Source: Planctomycetaceae bacterium
GTDB lineage: Bacteria; Planctomycetota; Planctomycetia; Pirellulales; UBA1268
NCBI GenBank assembly: GCA_005789975.1
Contig: SXWC01000172.1
Span: 1 to 24,053 of the forward strand
DNA: 24,053 nucleotides
Reading direction: 5' to 3'
The position numbers and the translations under genes are program-made. Of the stretch, positions 6,006 to 13,752 are shown piece after piece. Below the pieces are notes generated by a model. That model saw only the letters and a program-made list of their open reading frames with translations. It did no database searches and was not told where the DNA came from. How positions within the stretch are numbered: position 1 is the stretch's first letter; each line of letters starts with the position of its first letter.

Positions 6006-8711
6006 GGGCCGGGCGATCAGAAACCCCTCCTTGTCGATGTCGAACGCGTCGCGAAGCAGCGCTGGCCGCGGAAGGGAGGGCTCCGCCGCGCCCGGTGCGG
6101 CCGGACCGGTCGCGGTGATCACGAGCGTGGCCTCGGCGGCATCCGGCACTCCGCGGTTTGCGAGCGACGGGAGGCCCAGCGGCAGCCGCATCGCGGCCCG
6201 CGGCCAGACGACCGCCCCGTTCACCACGCGGCCGACCGTCTCGGGCTTCACGAGCGTCTCATGGTCCCATCCGATCCGGGCCGGCGGCGTGTTCATCGCC
6301 ACGAGGCCGCCCGCCTCGCGGGGGGCGTAGGCCACGACCGGCTCGATGCCAGAGGCCGCCTTGAAGCGGTCGATCGCCTCGCGGGCCCGCGGCAGTTCGT
6401 TCACCGAATCGATCGGCAGCACGACGGCGGCGAGATGCGCCGCCATTCCCCCGGCCAACGCGGGTTCGGCGGCCATCGCCAGCACCTGTTCGACGCGGGC
6501 GAGCCAGATCGTGGCCTGCTCCCGCGCGAGTGCGTCGGCGAGGCCGCGGACGGGGGTGGCCGCGTCGATCACGGCCGCCCGGATGCCGAGGAGCCGGCCC
6601 GCATGCAGGCCGAGCGAGTCGTGCAGCGGATCGCCGGCGGCCAGCGACGCGACGATCCGGTCGTTCCGCCGCACGAGGCAGCAGCCGTCGAAGGCCTCTG
6701 CCGTCGCGGCCGAGGGATCGAGCCGACGGGCCACGGCCGACGCGGCGAGTTCCTGCAGCGCGAGCCGTGCTTGATCGGTCGGGGTTCCCACGGGCAGCGG
6801 CCTGCCGAACGTGAGCGTGAGCGGCCGCCGCCAGAGTCGCGGCCGCTTCGAGAAGTATTTTCCCTCGGAGAACGACAGCGAACTTCCCCACATCCCGTCG
6901 ATCGACAGCGGCAGGATCGGGGCCTCGACTTTTTCGAGGAGCCATTCGAGACCCCGTTTGAAGCCCAGCAGCTGGCCCGTCCGCGAGATGCCGCCCTCGC
7001 AGAAGATGCCGATCACGTCGCCGTCGGCGAGGCCCTTCTGGATCGTCTTGAGGGCCGTGCCGATCGATTTCGGACGCGGGTCAAAGAGGATGAACCGCCA
7101 CTGATCGGCGAGCATCCGCATGAATCGTCCCTGGATGTTCGGGCCGTAGACGACCATCCGGACCGGCCGCGGGCAGGCGAGCGGCAGCAGAAAGCCGTCG
7201 AGCCACGAGAGGTGGTTGGCGACGACGACCACCGGCCCCGTGGCCGGCACGTTGAGTTCGTCGAAAACGCGGAACCGCCAGCCGGCATTGACGATCGACG
7301 AGATCACGATCCGGAGCGTGGCCCGCGGCGCGCAGTACACGGCCGCCGCCGTGGCTGCCAGCGAGCAGAGCCCGAAAAGCCCGAACAACCCCCGGGCCGA
7401 TACGAGCGGCTGGGCCGCGTCGCCGCCGCCGAGCGGCGTCCGCAGGCCACCGTAGATGAGCGACGCCGCGAACATGCCGGCGAAGACGAGCAGGTTGACC
7501 GAGGCGAGGATCGAGCCGCGGCGGGCCGGCGGGCTTTGCTCCTGGAGGTAGGCCTCCAGCGGCACGTCGAACATGCCGGCGCCGATCCCCAGCACCGCCA
7601 GCCAGAAGACCGGGCCCGCGAACCGCAAGGCGGAGCCGCTCCCCGCCCCGGCGGCGAAGATGTCGGCCGGGGAGAGGGCCAGCGCGAAGCAGCCGATCGC
7701 CATCACGGTGGCGCCGAGCGGCACAAAGCCGAGATCGACCTTCGATCCGTCCTCGATGCCGCGCTTCGAGAGCCGGCCGGCGACAAGGCTGCCGAGGCCG
7801 ATGCCCCCCACGAGGGCCACGAGGAGCGGCACGATCTGCCCCTGGGACGTCGCCCCCGATTCGAAGGCGTATTGATCGACGTTGAGTTGGGCGATCGCCG
7901 CGAGCCCCCAGAAGAAGACGATGCCGGCCGCGGTGGCGAGGAGCTTGGTCGAGCCGAAGAGTTCGGCAAGATCACGGTACGTGCTGGCCAGCGCGTTGAC
8001 AGGGGCGGGGGCTTCGGGAGCGGCGGCCGCCACGCGGGTGAGCCGCAGGGAAGCCAGCCAGCCGGCGACGGCCACGCCGACGAGCGCCGCCGCGGCCGGA
8101 ATCGCCCCGCCAACCGGGGTCGCGGCGGCTGTGTCGGAGGAGAGCGGCGTGATGTCGGCGAGCCAGTTGCCGCCGGCCATTCCGGCGAGCGTGGCGGCGA
8201 GCGTGACCAACGCGAAGATGCCGTTGGCGTTCGAGAGACTCGCCGCGGGCACCGTCTCCGGAATCGCCCCCAGGATGCTTGGGGCCATCAGCGCCGCCTG
8301 CACCCCGATCACCGTGACGGTGCCGAGCAGAAGCCAGAGGCCCGCCGGCAGCCCGAGCCACGTGGCCCCCGATCCCGCGCCCAGGCCCACCACCACGGCC
8401 GCCGCGGCCGCGATCAGAATCTCGGCGAACTTCGCCCACACGATCACGGACCGCTTCGGAAACCGGTCGGCGAGCCAGCCCGCCAGCCAGGCGAGCACCA
8501 CGAACGGCAGCACGAAGCCGGCGGTGCCGATCGTGAGCACCAGCGCCGTGCCGGCGGTGCCCGCCGCCCGTTTGCCGAGCCCGATCACGAGCCAGCGGAG
8601 GAGGTTGTCGTTGAGCACGGTGAGCACCCGCAGCGTCAGGAGCGGTAGGAAGCCGCTCGGGCTCGTGGCGGCGGGGGTGCGTGAGGAGCCGGACGAAGGT
8701 GCGAGGTCCAA
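6003..8711 (-). CDS. MFS (LplT-like) / PlsC acyltransferase fusion with degenerate AMP-ligase-like C-terminus
   Basis: A 902-residue membrane protein. Residues about 20-460 are a polytopic MFS-type domain like lysophospholipid flippase LplT (LLTLRVLTVLNDN start). Residues about 465-665 are a PlsC-type acyltransferase with NHLSWLD (His500, Asp505) and EGGISRTG (572-579). Residues about 670-902 follow the layout of the large AMP-binding domain of acyl-ACP synthetase (Aas): GDPLHDSLGLHAG, then GIEPVVAYAPREAGGLVAMN, KPETVGR and a final DIDKEGFLIAR. The ATP-binding TSGSTG-type loop is absent and GYGxTE is replaced by AYAPRE. The domain order matches Aas-LplT fusions, so the protein probably flips lysophospholipid inward and re-acylates it, using acyl-CoA or acyl-ACP made elsewhere. 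The start is TTG 8711 with AGG seven bases upstream; no better start precedes the first membrane helix. Confidence 0.85.
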   Translation of the reverse strand: MDLAPSSGSSRTPAATSPSGFLPLLTLRVLTVLNDNLLRWLVIGLGKRAAGTAGTALVLTIGTAGFVLPFVVLAWLAGWLADRFPKRSVIVWAKFAEILIAAAAAVVVGLGAGSGATWLGLPAGLWLLLGTVTVIGVQAALMAPSILGAIPETVPAASLSNANGIFALVTLAATLAGMAGGNWLADITPLSSDTAAATPVGGAIPAAAALVGVAVAGWLASLRLTRVAAAAPEAPAPVNALASTYRDLAELFGSTKLLATAAGIVFFWGLAAIAQLNVDQYAFESGATSQGQIVPLLVALVGGIGLGSLVAGRLSKRGIEDGSKVDLGFVPLGATVMAIGCFALALSPADIFAAGAGSGSALRFAGPVFWLAVLGIGAGMFDVPLEAYLQEQSPPARRGSILASVNLLVFAGMFAASLIYGGLRTPLGGGDAAQPLVSARGLFGLFGLCSLAATAAAVYCAPRATLRIVISSIVNAGWRFRVFDELNVPATGPVVVVANHLSWLDGFLLPLACPRPVRMVVYGPNIQGRFMRMLADQWRFILFDPRPKSIGTALKTIQKGLADGDVIGIFCEGGISRTGQLLGFKRGLEWLLEKVEAPILPLSIDGMWGSSLSFSEGKYFSKRPRLWRRPLTLTFGRPLPVGTPTDQARLALQELAASAVARRLDPSAATAEAFDGCCLVRRNDRIVASLAAGDPLHDSLGLHAGRLLGIRAAVIDAATPVRGLADALAREQATIWLARVEQVLAMAAEPALAGGMAAHLAAVVLPIDSVNELPRAREAIDRFKAASGIEPVVAYAPREAGGLVAMNTPPARIGWDHETLVKPETVGRVVNGAVVWPRAAMRLPLGLPSLANRGVPDAAEATLVITATGPAAPGAAEPSLPRPALLRDAFDIDKEGFLIARP

Positions 8712-8824
8712 AGTGTCGCCTGCGGTGTGCGTGGGGGCCGGGCCGGAGGGCCGCTGCTCCGCATGCCCGGGGCGGGCCGCGATTGCCCATGTTCACAGGC
8801 AAAATGTCAGAGTTTGCCGGCGGT

Positions 8825-8854
8825 TTGCAAGCCCATCCCCGGCGAACGTATCCT
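8825..8854 (+). promoter_or_regulatory. Possible promoter of the Val/Ala/Pro/Tyr repeat protein
   Basis: TTGCAA (8825-8830) and TATCCT (8849-8854) are 18 bases apart, about 95 bases before the ATG at 8950. They lie in the 238-base divergent gap 8712-8949. I see no gene in this gap and no clear promoter for the minus-strand gene. Confidence 0.35.
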
Positions 8855-8949
8855 CGTCGTGTCGCGTAAAGGACGGAGTGAGCATCTCCAGACGGTTTTT
8901 TCCGTCGCCGTCCCCCGGCTGTCGGCACCCTCAGATAGAAGAGTCCATC

Positions 8950-9438
8950 ATGTCGCTGCGTCATTTTCTCACCGCCACCATCGCGTTGGGCTTCCTGGCC
9001 GTCCCGGCGACGACTCACGCGCAGGTCGTCTATTACGGAGCGCTGCGGCCGGTGATCGCGGCACCCGTCGTCGCCGCGCCGGTGTATGCGGCCCCGGTCG
9101 TCGCATCGCCGTATGTCGCCAACTACACGCCCGCCGGCAACTATGCGGCCGTGACCGCCTTTTCACCCCCCGTCGTCGCCCAGCCCACGGCCATCGCCGT
9201 GACCTCGAACTACGCTCCGGCCTACACAGCGGGCTATGCCCCGGTCGTGGCCGCGCCGGTCGCGGTCACGTCGTACTACGCGCCCACGGCCGTCACCGCC
9301 TATTCGCCGGTCACGGAGGTGGTGGCCGCGCCGGTCACCGCTTATTACGCGCCGGCGGCAGTCGCGGTGCCGCTCTATCGCCGCGGCCCGTTCGGCGGCC
9401 TGCGGCCGGTGCGTTCGGCGTACTACATCCCGTACTGA
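8950..9438 (+). CDS. Secreted Val/Ala/Pro/Tyr repeat protein, function unknown
   Basis: A 162-residue protein of no recognised family. Residues 1-24 are a signal peptide ending THA. The rest is almost entirely V, A, P, Y, T and S in degenerate repeats built on units such as APVVAAPV, NYAPAYTAGYAP, SYYAPTAVTAY and AYYAPAAV. It ends with a basic, Tyr-rich tail (YRRGPFGGLRPVRSAYYIPY). There are no cysteines or catalytic signatures. The composition resembles structural envelope or extracellular proteins with extended chains; the tyrosines might support stacking or cross-linking, which is inference. ATG 8950 is preceded by AGAAGAG. It lies between the divergent lipid gene and the carotenoid operon, with the operon promoter downstream, so it is probably a separate unit. 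Confidence 0.75.
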   Translation: MSLRHFLTATIALGFLAVPATTHAQVVYYGALRPVIAAPVVAAPVYAAPVVASPYVANYTPAGNYAAVTAFSPPVVAQPTAIAVTSNYAPAYTAGYAPVVAAPVAVTSYYAPTAVTAYSPVTEVVAAPVTAYYAPAAVAVPLYRRGPFGGLRPVRSAYYIPY

Positions 9439-9452
9439 GATCCCGTACTGAG
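9427..9452 (+). repeat. 13-bp perfect tandem duplication across a stop codon
   Basis: ATCCCGTACTGAG occurs twice in direct succession (9427-9439 and 9440-9452). The first copy contains the last codons and TGA stop of the upstream gene; the second adds another TGA in a different frame. It looks like a replication-slippage event. Confidence 0.9.
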
Positions 9453-9591
9453 AGCGGATGCGGGAATCTTTTCAGGCCACCCCACGCCCGACGGCGTTGG
9501 GCCCCTTTCGGCAGGTGGCAGGGGAATGGCGACCGGAGTCGAGGCCGCTGGCTCAACGACCGCGGCCGTGCTCGCCAATGCCCGCCGTTTC

Positions 9592-9619
9592 TTGACCCTT
9601 CCCGCTCGCCCCCTATAGT
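9592..9619 (+). promoter_or_regulatory. Putative promoter of the carotenoid operon
   Basis: TTGACC (9592-9597) and TATAGT (9614-9619) are 16 bases apart, among the best hexamer pairs in the window. Transcription would start near 9626, about 53 bases before the crtN-like ATG. No operator-like palindrome was noticed next to it. Confidence 0.6.
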
Positions 9620-9678
9620 ACGTTTCGCGTTGACTCGGCAGGGACGTCCGTTCCGGCCCAGCATGCAAAAGGGCCAGG

Positions 9679-11235
9679 ATGTCGCGGACGGTCAACATCA
9701 TCGGAGCCGGGCCGGGCGGATTGGCGACGGCCATGCTGCTGGCCCAGGCGGGCGTCCGCGTCCGGGTCCTCGAGCGGCTACCGGTGCCCGGTGGCCGCAC
9801 GAGCACGATCTCGACGCCTGAAGGATTCAAGTTCGATCTCGGCCCGACGTTCTTTCTCTATCCGCGGGTGCTCGACGAGATCTTCTCGACCTGCGGCCGG
9901 GACCTCCGCGAGGAGGTCGAGATGGTCCGGCTCGACCCCCAGTATCGGCTGATTTTCGGTGCGGGCGGCGAACTCCTGGCCACCCCCGACGTGGCCCGGA
10001 TGGAGACCGAGGTGTCGCGGCTGTCGCCGGCGGACAGCGGTTCGTTCACCCGCTTCATGGAGAGCAACCGGGAGAAGTTCCAGCGGTTCGCGCCGTTCCT
10101 CGAGCAGCCCTTCCAGAGCTGGCGCGATCTGGCCAAGCCCGACCTGCTCAAGCTCATGCCGATGCTCAAGCCCTGGAGAAGCCTCGACAGCGAACTCGGG
10201 ACGTTCTTCTCCGATGAGCGGATCCGGCTCGCGTTCACCTTCCAGTCGAAATACCTGGGCATGTCGCCGTTCAAGTGCCCGAGCCTGTTTTCGATCCTTT
10301 CCTTCCTCGAATACGAACACGGCGTCTTCCATCCGATCGGGGGCTGCGGTGCCGTGTCGACGGCCATGGCGCGGATCGCGGCCGAGATGGGCGTCGACAT
10401 TCGTTACGGGGAGCAGGTCGAGTCGCTCGAGTTCGCCGGCAAGCGGATCACGGCCGTGAAGACCTCGCGGGGCACGTACGAGGGTGACGCCACGGTGGTC
10501 AACGCCGATTTTGCCCGCACGATGACGCGGCTCGTGCCAGACCGCATCCGCCGCAACTGGAACGACCGGAAGATCGCCTCACGGCGGTTTTCCTGCTCGA
10601 CGTTCATGCTCTACCTCGGGATCGAGGGCCGCTACGACGACGTCGCCCACCACAACATCTACCTCTCCGAGGACTACCGCGAGAACCTCGCCGACATCGA
10701 GCGGCGGCATCGGCTCAGCCGTGACCCGTCGATGTACGTGCAAAACGCCTGCGTGACCGATCCCACGCTCGCGCCGCGAGGGATGAGCACGCTCTACCTG
10801 CTCATCCCGGTGACCCATCGGCATCCCAACGTCGACTGGCGGCGGGAGGCGGCGGGCTACCGCGAGGTGGCGCTCGACCAGATGGAGCGGATCGGCATTC
10901 GCGGCGTCCGCGACCGGATTCGCTACGAGAAGATGCTCACCCCCGACGACTGGCAGGATGACTACGAGATCTACCGGGGGGCGACGTTCAACCTCGCCCA
11001 TGGCCTCGGACAGATGCTCCACATGCGGCCGCACAACCGGTTCGAGGACGTCGACGGCATGTACCTCGTGGGGGGCGGAACGCATCCCGGCAGCGGCCTG
11101 CCGGTCATCTATTCCTCGGCGCGGATCACGTCCGACCTGCTGCTGGGGGATCTGGGCCTCGACGGCTCGGCCCTGCGGACCGGCCGTTCGAAGTTGGCCC
11201 CCGGCGGAGTGAAGGCGAAGGCGGCCGCCCTCTGA
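9679..11235 (+). CDS. crtN: CrtN-like C30 carotenoid (diapophytoene) desaturase
   Basis: FAD-dependent desaturase of the phytoene desaturase/CrtI superfamily, 518 residues. The dinucleotide motif GAGPGG is at 9-14, followed by VLERLPVPGGRT. The C-terminal substrate/FAD motif DGMYLVGGGTHPGSGLP is at 459-475. Segments resemble staphylococcal CrtN more than CrtP: LGMSPFKCPSLFSILSFLE (CrtN IGIDPKRGPSLYSI) and YLSEDYRENLADIE...DPSMYV (CrtN FSDDFRGNIEEI...DPSIYV). CrtN would introduce double bonds into dehydrosqualene or squalene to give 4,4'-diaponeurosporene-type C30 polyenes at the membrane. It is the first gene of a four-gene operon, 26 bases before crtP. ATG 9679 has only a weak GGG upstream. 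A C40 phytoene desaturase is the alternative; the neighbouring crtP and crtQ favour C30. Confidence 0.85.
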   Translation: MSRTVNIIGAGPGGLATAMLLAQAGVRVRVLERLPVPGGRTSTISTPEGFKFDLGPTFFLYPRVLDEIFSTCGRDLREEVEMVRLDPQYRLIFGAGGELLATPDVARMETEVSRLSPADSGSFTRFMESNREKFQRFAPFLEQPFQSWRDLAKPDLLKLMPMLKPWRSLDSELGTFFSDERIRLAFTFQSKYLGMSPFKCPSLFSILSFLEYEHGVFHPIGGCGAVSTAMARIAAEMGVDIRYGEQVESLEFAGKRITAVKTSRGTYEGDATVVNADFARTMTRLVPDRIRRNWNDRKIASRRFSCSTFMLYLGIEGRYDDVAHHNIYLSEDYRENLADIERRHRLSRDPSMYVQNACVTDPTLAPRGMSTLYLLIPVTHRHPNVDWRREAAGYREVALDQMERIGIRGVRDRIRYEKMLTPDDWQDDYEIYRGATFNLAHGLGQMLHMRPHNRFEDVDGMYLVGGGTHPGSGLPVIYSSARITSDLLLGDLGLDGSALRTGRSKLAPGGVKAKAAAL

Positions 11236-11261
11236 CGAGGCCGCGGCGAGGAGTTGATCCC

Positions 11262-12818
11262 ATGAGCAAGCAGACGAACAACGACGGCAGGGTGGTGGTG
11301 GTCGGAGCCGGCCTCGGCGGCCTCGCCGCCGCCTGCACGCTGGCCGCCCGGGGCTATGCGGTCACGCTCTGCGACAAGAATCCGTGGGTCGGCGGGAAGG
11401 CGGCGGTGCTCTCCGAGGGCGGCTTCCGCTTCGACATGGGGCCCACGATCCTGACGATCCCGCGGGTGCTCAAGCGGATCTACGCCGAGGCGGGCCGCGA
11501 CATGGAGCAGTACCTCGATCTCGTGCCGCTCGATCCGCAATGGCGGAGCTTCTTCGAGGACGGCACCACGCTCGATCTCTTCGCCGACGTCGCGAAGATG
11601 AGGGCGACGCTCGATGCCTACGCGCCCGGTTCGGGCTCCGGCGACGGCTACGCGAGATTCATGGACCTCTCCCAGCGGCTCCATCGCCTCTCCAATGAGT
11701 TCTTCTTCTGGCGCAGCGTCGGCGGCATGAAGGACATGATCAACGTCCGCAAGAGCCTGTCGGTCTCCTTCATCAAGGAACTGATCGGCATGCGGCCGGG
11801 GCACAGCGTGGCCGGCACGGTGCGGTCGTACGTGCCCGACGAACGGGCCGCGCAGATGCTCGATCATTTCACGCAGTATGTGGGCAGCGCCCCCGACGAG
11901 TCGCCGGCCGTGCTCTGCAGCATCGCCCACATGCAGTCGAACGACGGCGTCTGGTATCCGCGGGGAGGCACCGGCGCCGTGCCCCGGGCCCTCGCCAGCC
12001 TGGCCGTCGATCTCGGGGTCGAGATCCGCACCCAGACGCCCATTCGCAGGATCATCGTCGAGGGGGGCCGCGTTCGCGGCGTCGAGACGGCGGCCGGCGA
12101 GACCATTCCCGCCGGCGCGGTCGTCAGCAACTCGGACAGCGTCCGGACCCACCGCGAACTCGTCGACGGCACCCCGCAGCGGAGGTTTCTGGGCCGCCGC
12201 AAGTACGAACCCGCCTGCTCGGGCGTGGTGCTCTACCTGGGGCTCGACAAGCGGTACGAACAGCTCATTCACCACAACTTCGTCTTCTCGCAGGATCCCC
12301 ACGAGGAGTTCGAGATGATCTACCGCCGCGGCGAGCCGGCGCCCGACCCGACCTGCTACGTCTGCGCACCGGCCGTGACCGAACCCGAGGTGGCGATCCC
12401 CGGCGGCGAGGCGCTCTACGTGCTCGTCCACACGCCTTACCTCCGGCCGCACCACGACTGGAAGAAGATGTTTCCGGAATATCGCAACACGATCATCCGC
12501 AAGCTCGAGCGGACGGCCGGCCTGAAGAACCTGGAAAAGCACATCGTGGTGGAGCGGGCGCTCACGCCGCAGGACATCAAAGACCGCTATCACGTCCTCG
12601 ACGGTGCGATCTACGGGCTTGCGAGCCACGGCAAATATCTCGGCGCCTTCAAGCCCGCGAACCGGTCGCCCGACATCGACGGGCTCTACATGGCCGGGGG
12701 CTCCGCGCACCCGGGGCCGGGCATGCCGATGGTGTTGATGTCGGGTTGGATCGCGGCCGATTGTGTCGATCAGGACAAGCTCGTCCCGCAGGCCGGGCCT
12801 GCGGCGTGCGCCGTGTGA
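11262..12818 (+). CDS. crtP: CrtP-like C30 carotenoid terminal oxygenase
   Basis: A second 518-residue CrtI-superfamily flavoprotein. GAGLGG lies at 15-20. QWRSFFEDGTTLDLF (93-107) closely matches the CrtP segment QWRSFFPDGTTIDLY of Staphylococcus. The downstream PAVLCSIAHMQSNDGVWYPRGG and KHIVVERALTPQDIKDRY stretches also match CrtP. The C-terminal motif is GGSAHPGPGMPMV (479-491). CrtP oxidises the terminal methyl of diaponeurosporene toward the aldehyde; an aldehyde dehydrogenase (not in the window) would complete the acid. It shares ancestry with the preceding gene but is clearly diverged, so the pair is a functional division, not a recent duplication. ATG 11262 is preceded by GAGGAG about eight bases upstream. 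Confidence 0.87.
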   Translation: MSKQTNNDGRVVVVGAGLGGLAAACTLAARGYAVTLCDKNPWVGGKAAVLSEGGFRFDMGPTILTIPRVLKRIYAEAGRDMEQYLDLVPLDPQWRSFFEDGTTLDLFADVAKMRATLDAYAPGSGSGDGYARFMDLSQRLHRLSNEFFFWRSVGGMKDMINVRKSLSVSFIKELIGMRPGHSVAGTVRSYVPDERAAQMLDHFTQYVGSAPDESPAVLCSIAHMQSNDGVWYPRGGTGAVPRALASLAVDLGVEIRTQTPIRRIIVEGGRVRGVETAAGETIPAGAVVSNSDSVRTHRELVDGTPQRRFLGRRKYEPACSGVVLYLGLDKRYEQLIHHNFVFSQDPHEEFEMIYRRGEPAPDPTCYVCAPAVTEPEVAIPGGEALYVLVHTPYLRPHHDWKKMFPEYRNTIIRKLERTAGLKNLEKHIVVERALTPQDIKDRYHVLDGAIYGLASHGKYLGAFKPANRSPDIDGLYMAGGSAHPGPGMPMVLMSGWIAADCVDQDKLVPQAGPAACAV

Positions 12819-12906
12819 CGCCGGTCAGGCTGGAACGCGGGCGGCGGGAGCGGATGGCGATCGTGGCGAAGAGCCGGCCCTGCCCGCGTGAGGGAGGATT
12901 CCGCGC

Positions 12907-13752
12907 ATGAACACCACCGTCCGGAATCCCGACGCGGGGAGAAAAGAGGACGAGCTGCCCCCGTTCTCGAAGTGGCTTTACGGCTGGTTCATGTGGTATG
13001 TCCGCCGTTACCTGCGGCGTCACTTCCACGCAGTGCGGCTGCTGCGGGGCGAGGCGGACGGCGCGGACCGGCCCGAGATCGCCGGCGAACCGGTGATCTT
13101 CTATTCGAATCATCCGGGCTGGTGGGATCCGCTCACGTTCCTCTTCGTCGGCCAGGCGCTCTTCCCCGAACGGATGGTCTACGGGCCGATCGACGCGGCC
13201 GCGCTCGGCAAATACAGGTTTCTGGAGCGGATCGGCTTCATCGGTATCGATCCCCGTGCGTGGCGCGGCGCCGCGAGGTTTCTGCGGATGCTCCGGGCCG
13301 CAGGACGTCGCACCGACGTGATCTTCTGGATCACGGCCCAGGGTGAGTTCACCGACCCCCGCGAACGGCCCACGCGACTGCGGCCCGGAGTCGGCCATGG
13401 CGTCGTGGCGGCCGAGCGCGGCGTGGTCGTGCCGCTGGCCGTGGAATACCCGTTCTGGAACGAGCGGCTGCCGGAGGTGGTCGTTGCGTTTGGGCCGGCG
13501 ATCCCGATCGCGGAGTCTGCCGGCCGCTCCGCCGACGAGTGGACCGCGGTGCTCGCAGGACACCTCGAGGCCGCACAGGACAGGCTCGCGGAGGCCGCGC
13601 AGCGTCGCGATCCGAAGCGGTTCACGACGTTGCTCGCCGGCCGCGTGGGCGTGGGCTTCGTCTACGACGCGGTCCGCAGGATCAGGGCCGGCATCCGCGG
13701 GGAGCGGTTCGACGCGTCGCACGGCGACGCCGCCACGGGAGCGACGGAATGA
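12907..13752 (+). CDS. PlsC-type 1-acyltransferase in the carotenoid operon
   Basis: A 281-residue member of the glycerolphosphate/lysophospholipid acyltransferase superfamily. The catalytic NHPGWWDP motif has His69 and Asp74 (HX4D). A second conserved block, TAQGEFTDPRERPTRLRPGVGH, takes the place of the usual EGTRS element. The N-terminal YVRRYLRRHFHAVRL is amphipathic and suits peripheral membrane attachment. From its place between crtP and crtQ it probably acylates the glycosylated carotenoid acid, the step done by CrtO in Staphylococcus. CrtO is a small integral membrane protein with no HX4D, so this would be a non-homologous replacement. ATG 12907 has AGGGAGG nine bases upstream. It overlaps crtQ by four bases (ATGA), implying coupled translation. 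A general phospholipid acyltransferase remains possible. Confidence 0.8.
   Translation: MNTTVRNPDAGRKEDELPPFSKWLYGWFMWYVRRYLRRHFHAVRLLRGEADGADRPEIAGEPVIFYSNHPGWWDPLTFLFVGQALFPERMVYGPIDAAALGKYRFLERIGFIGIDPRAWRGAARFLRMLRAAGRRTDVIFWITAQGEFTDPRERPTRLRPGVGHGVVAAERGVVVPLAVEYPFWNERLPEVVVAFGPAIPIAESAGRSADEWTAVLAGHLEAAQDRLAEAAQRRDPKRFTTLLAGRVGVGFVYDAVRRIRAGIRGERFDASHGDAATGATE

Noticed and set aside
5829..8648. A 939-codon open frame on the plus strand opposite the MFS-PlsC fusion
   Set aside because: Its product is dominated by Arg, Gly, His, Pro, Asp and Glu with no motif. This is the usual antisense shadow of a GC-rich gene, while the minus strand shows clear domain motifs.
9481..9507. Hairpin CCCACGCC/GGCGTTGGG after the Val/Ala/Pro/Tyr protein gene as a terminator
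   Set aside because: The stem has a bulge and is followed by CCCCTTTCGG rather than a T-run, so it was not listed as a terminator.
11109..12710. A 533-codon minus-strand frame opposite crtP
   Set aside because: Composition is that of a codon shadow (Arg, Val, Asp, His-rich), while the plus strand encodes a full CrtP-like flavoprotein.
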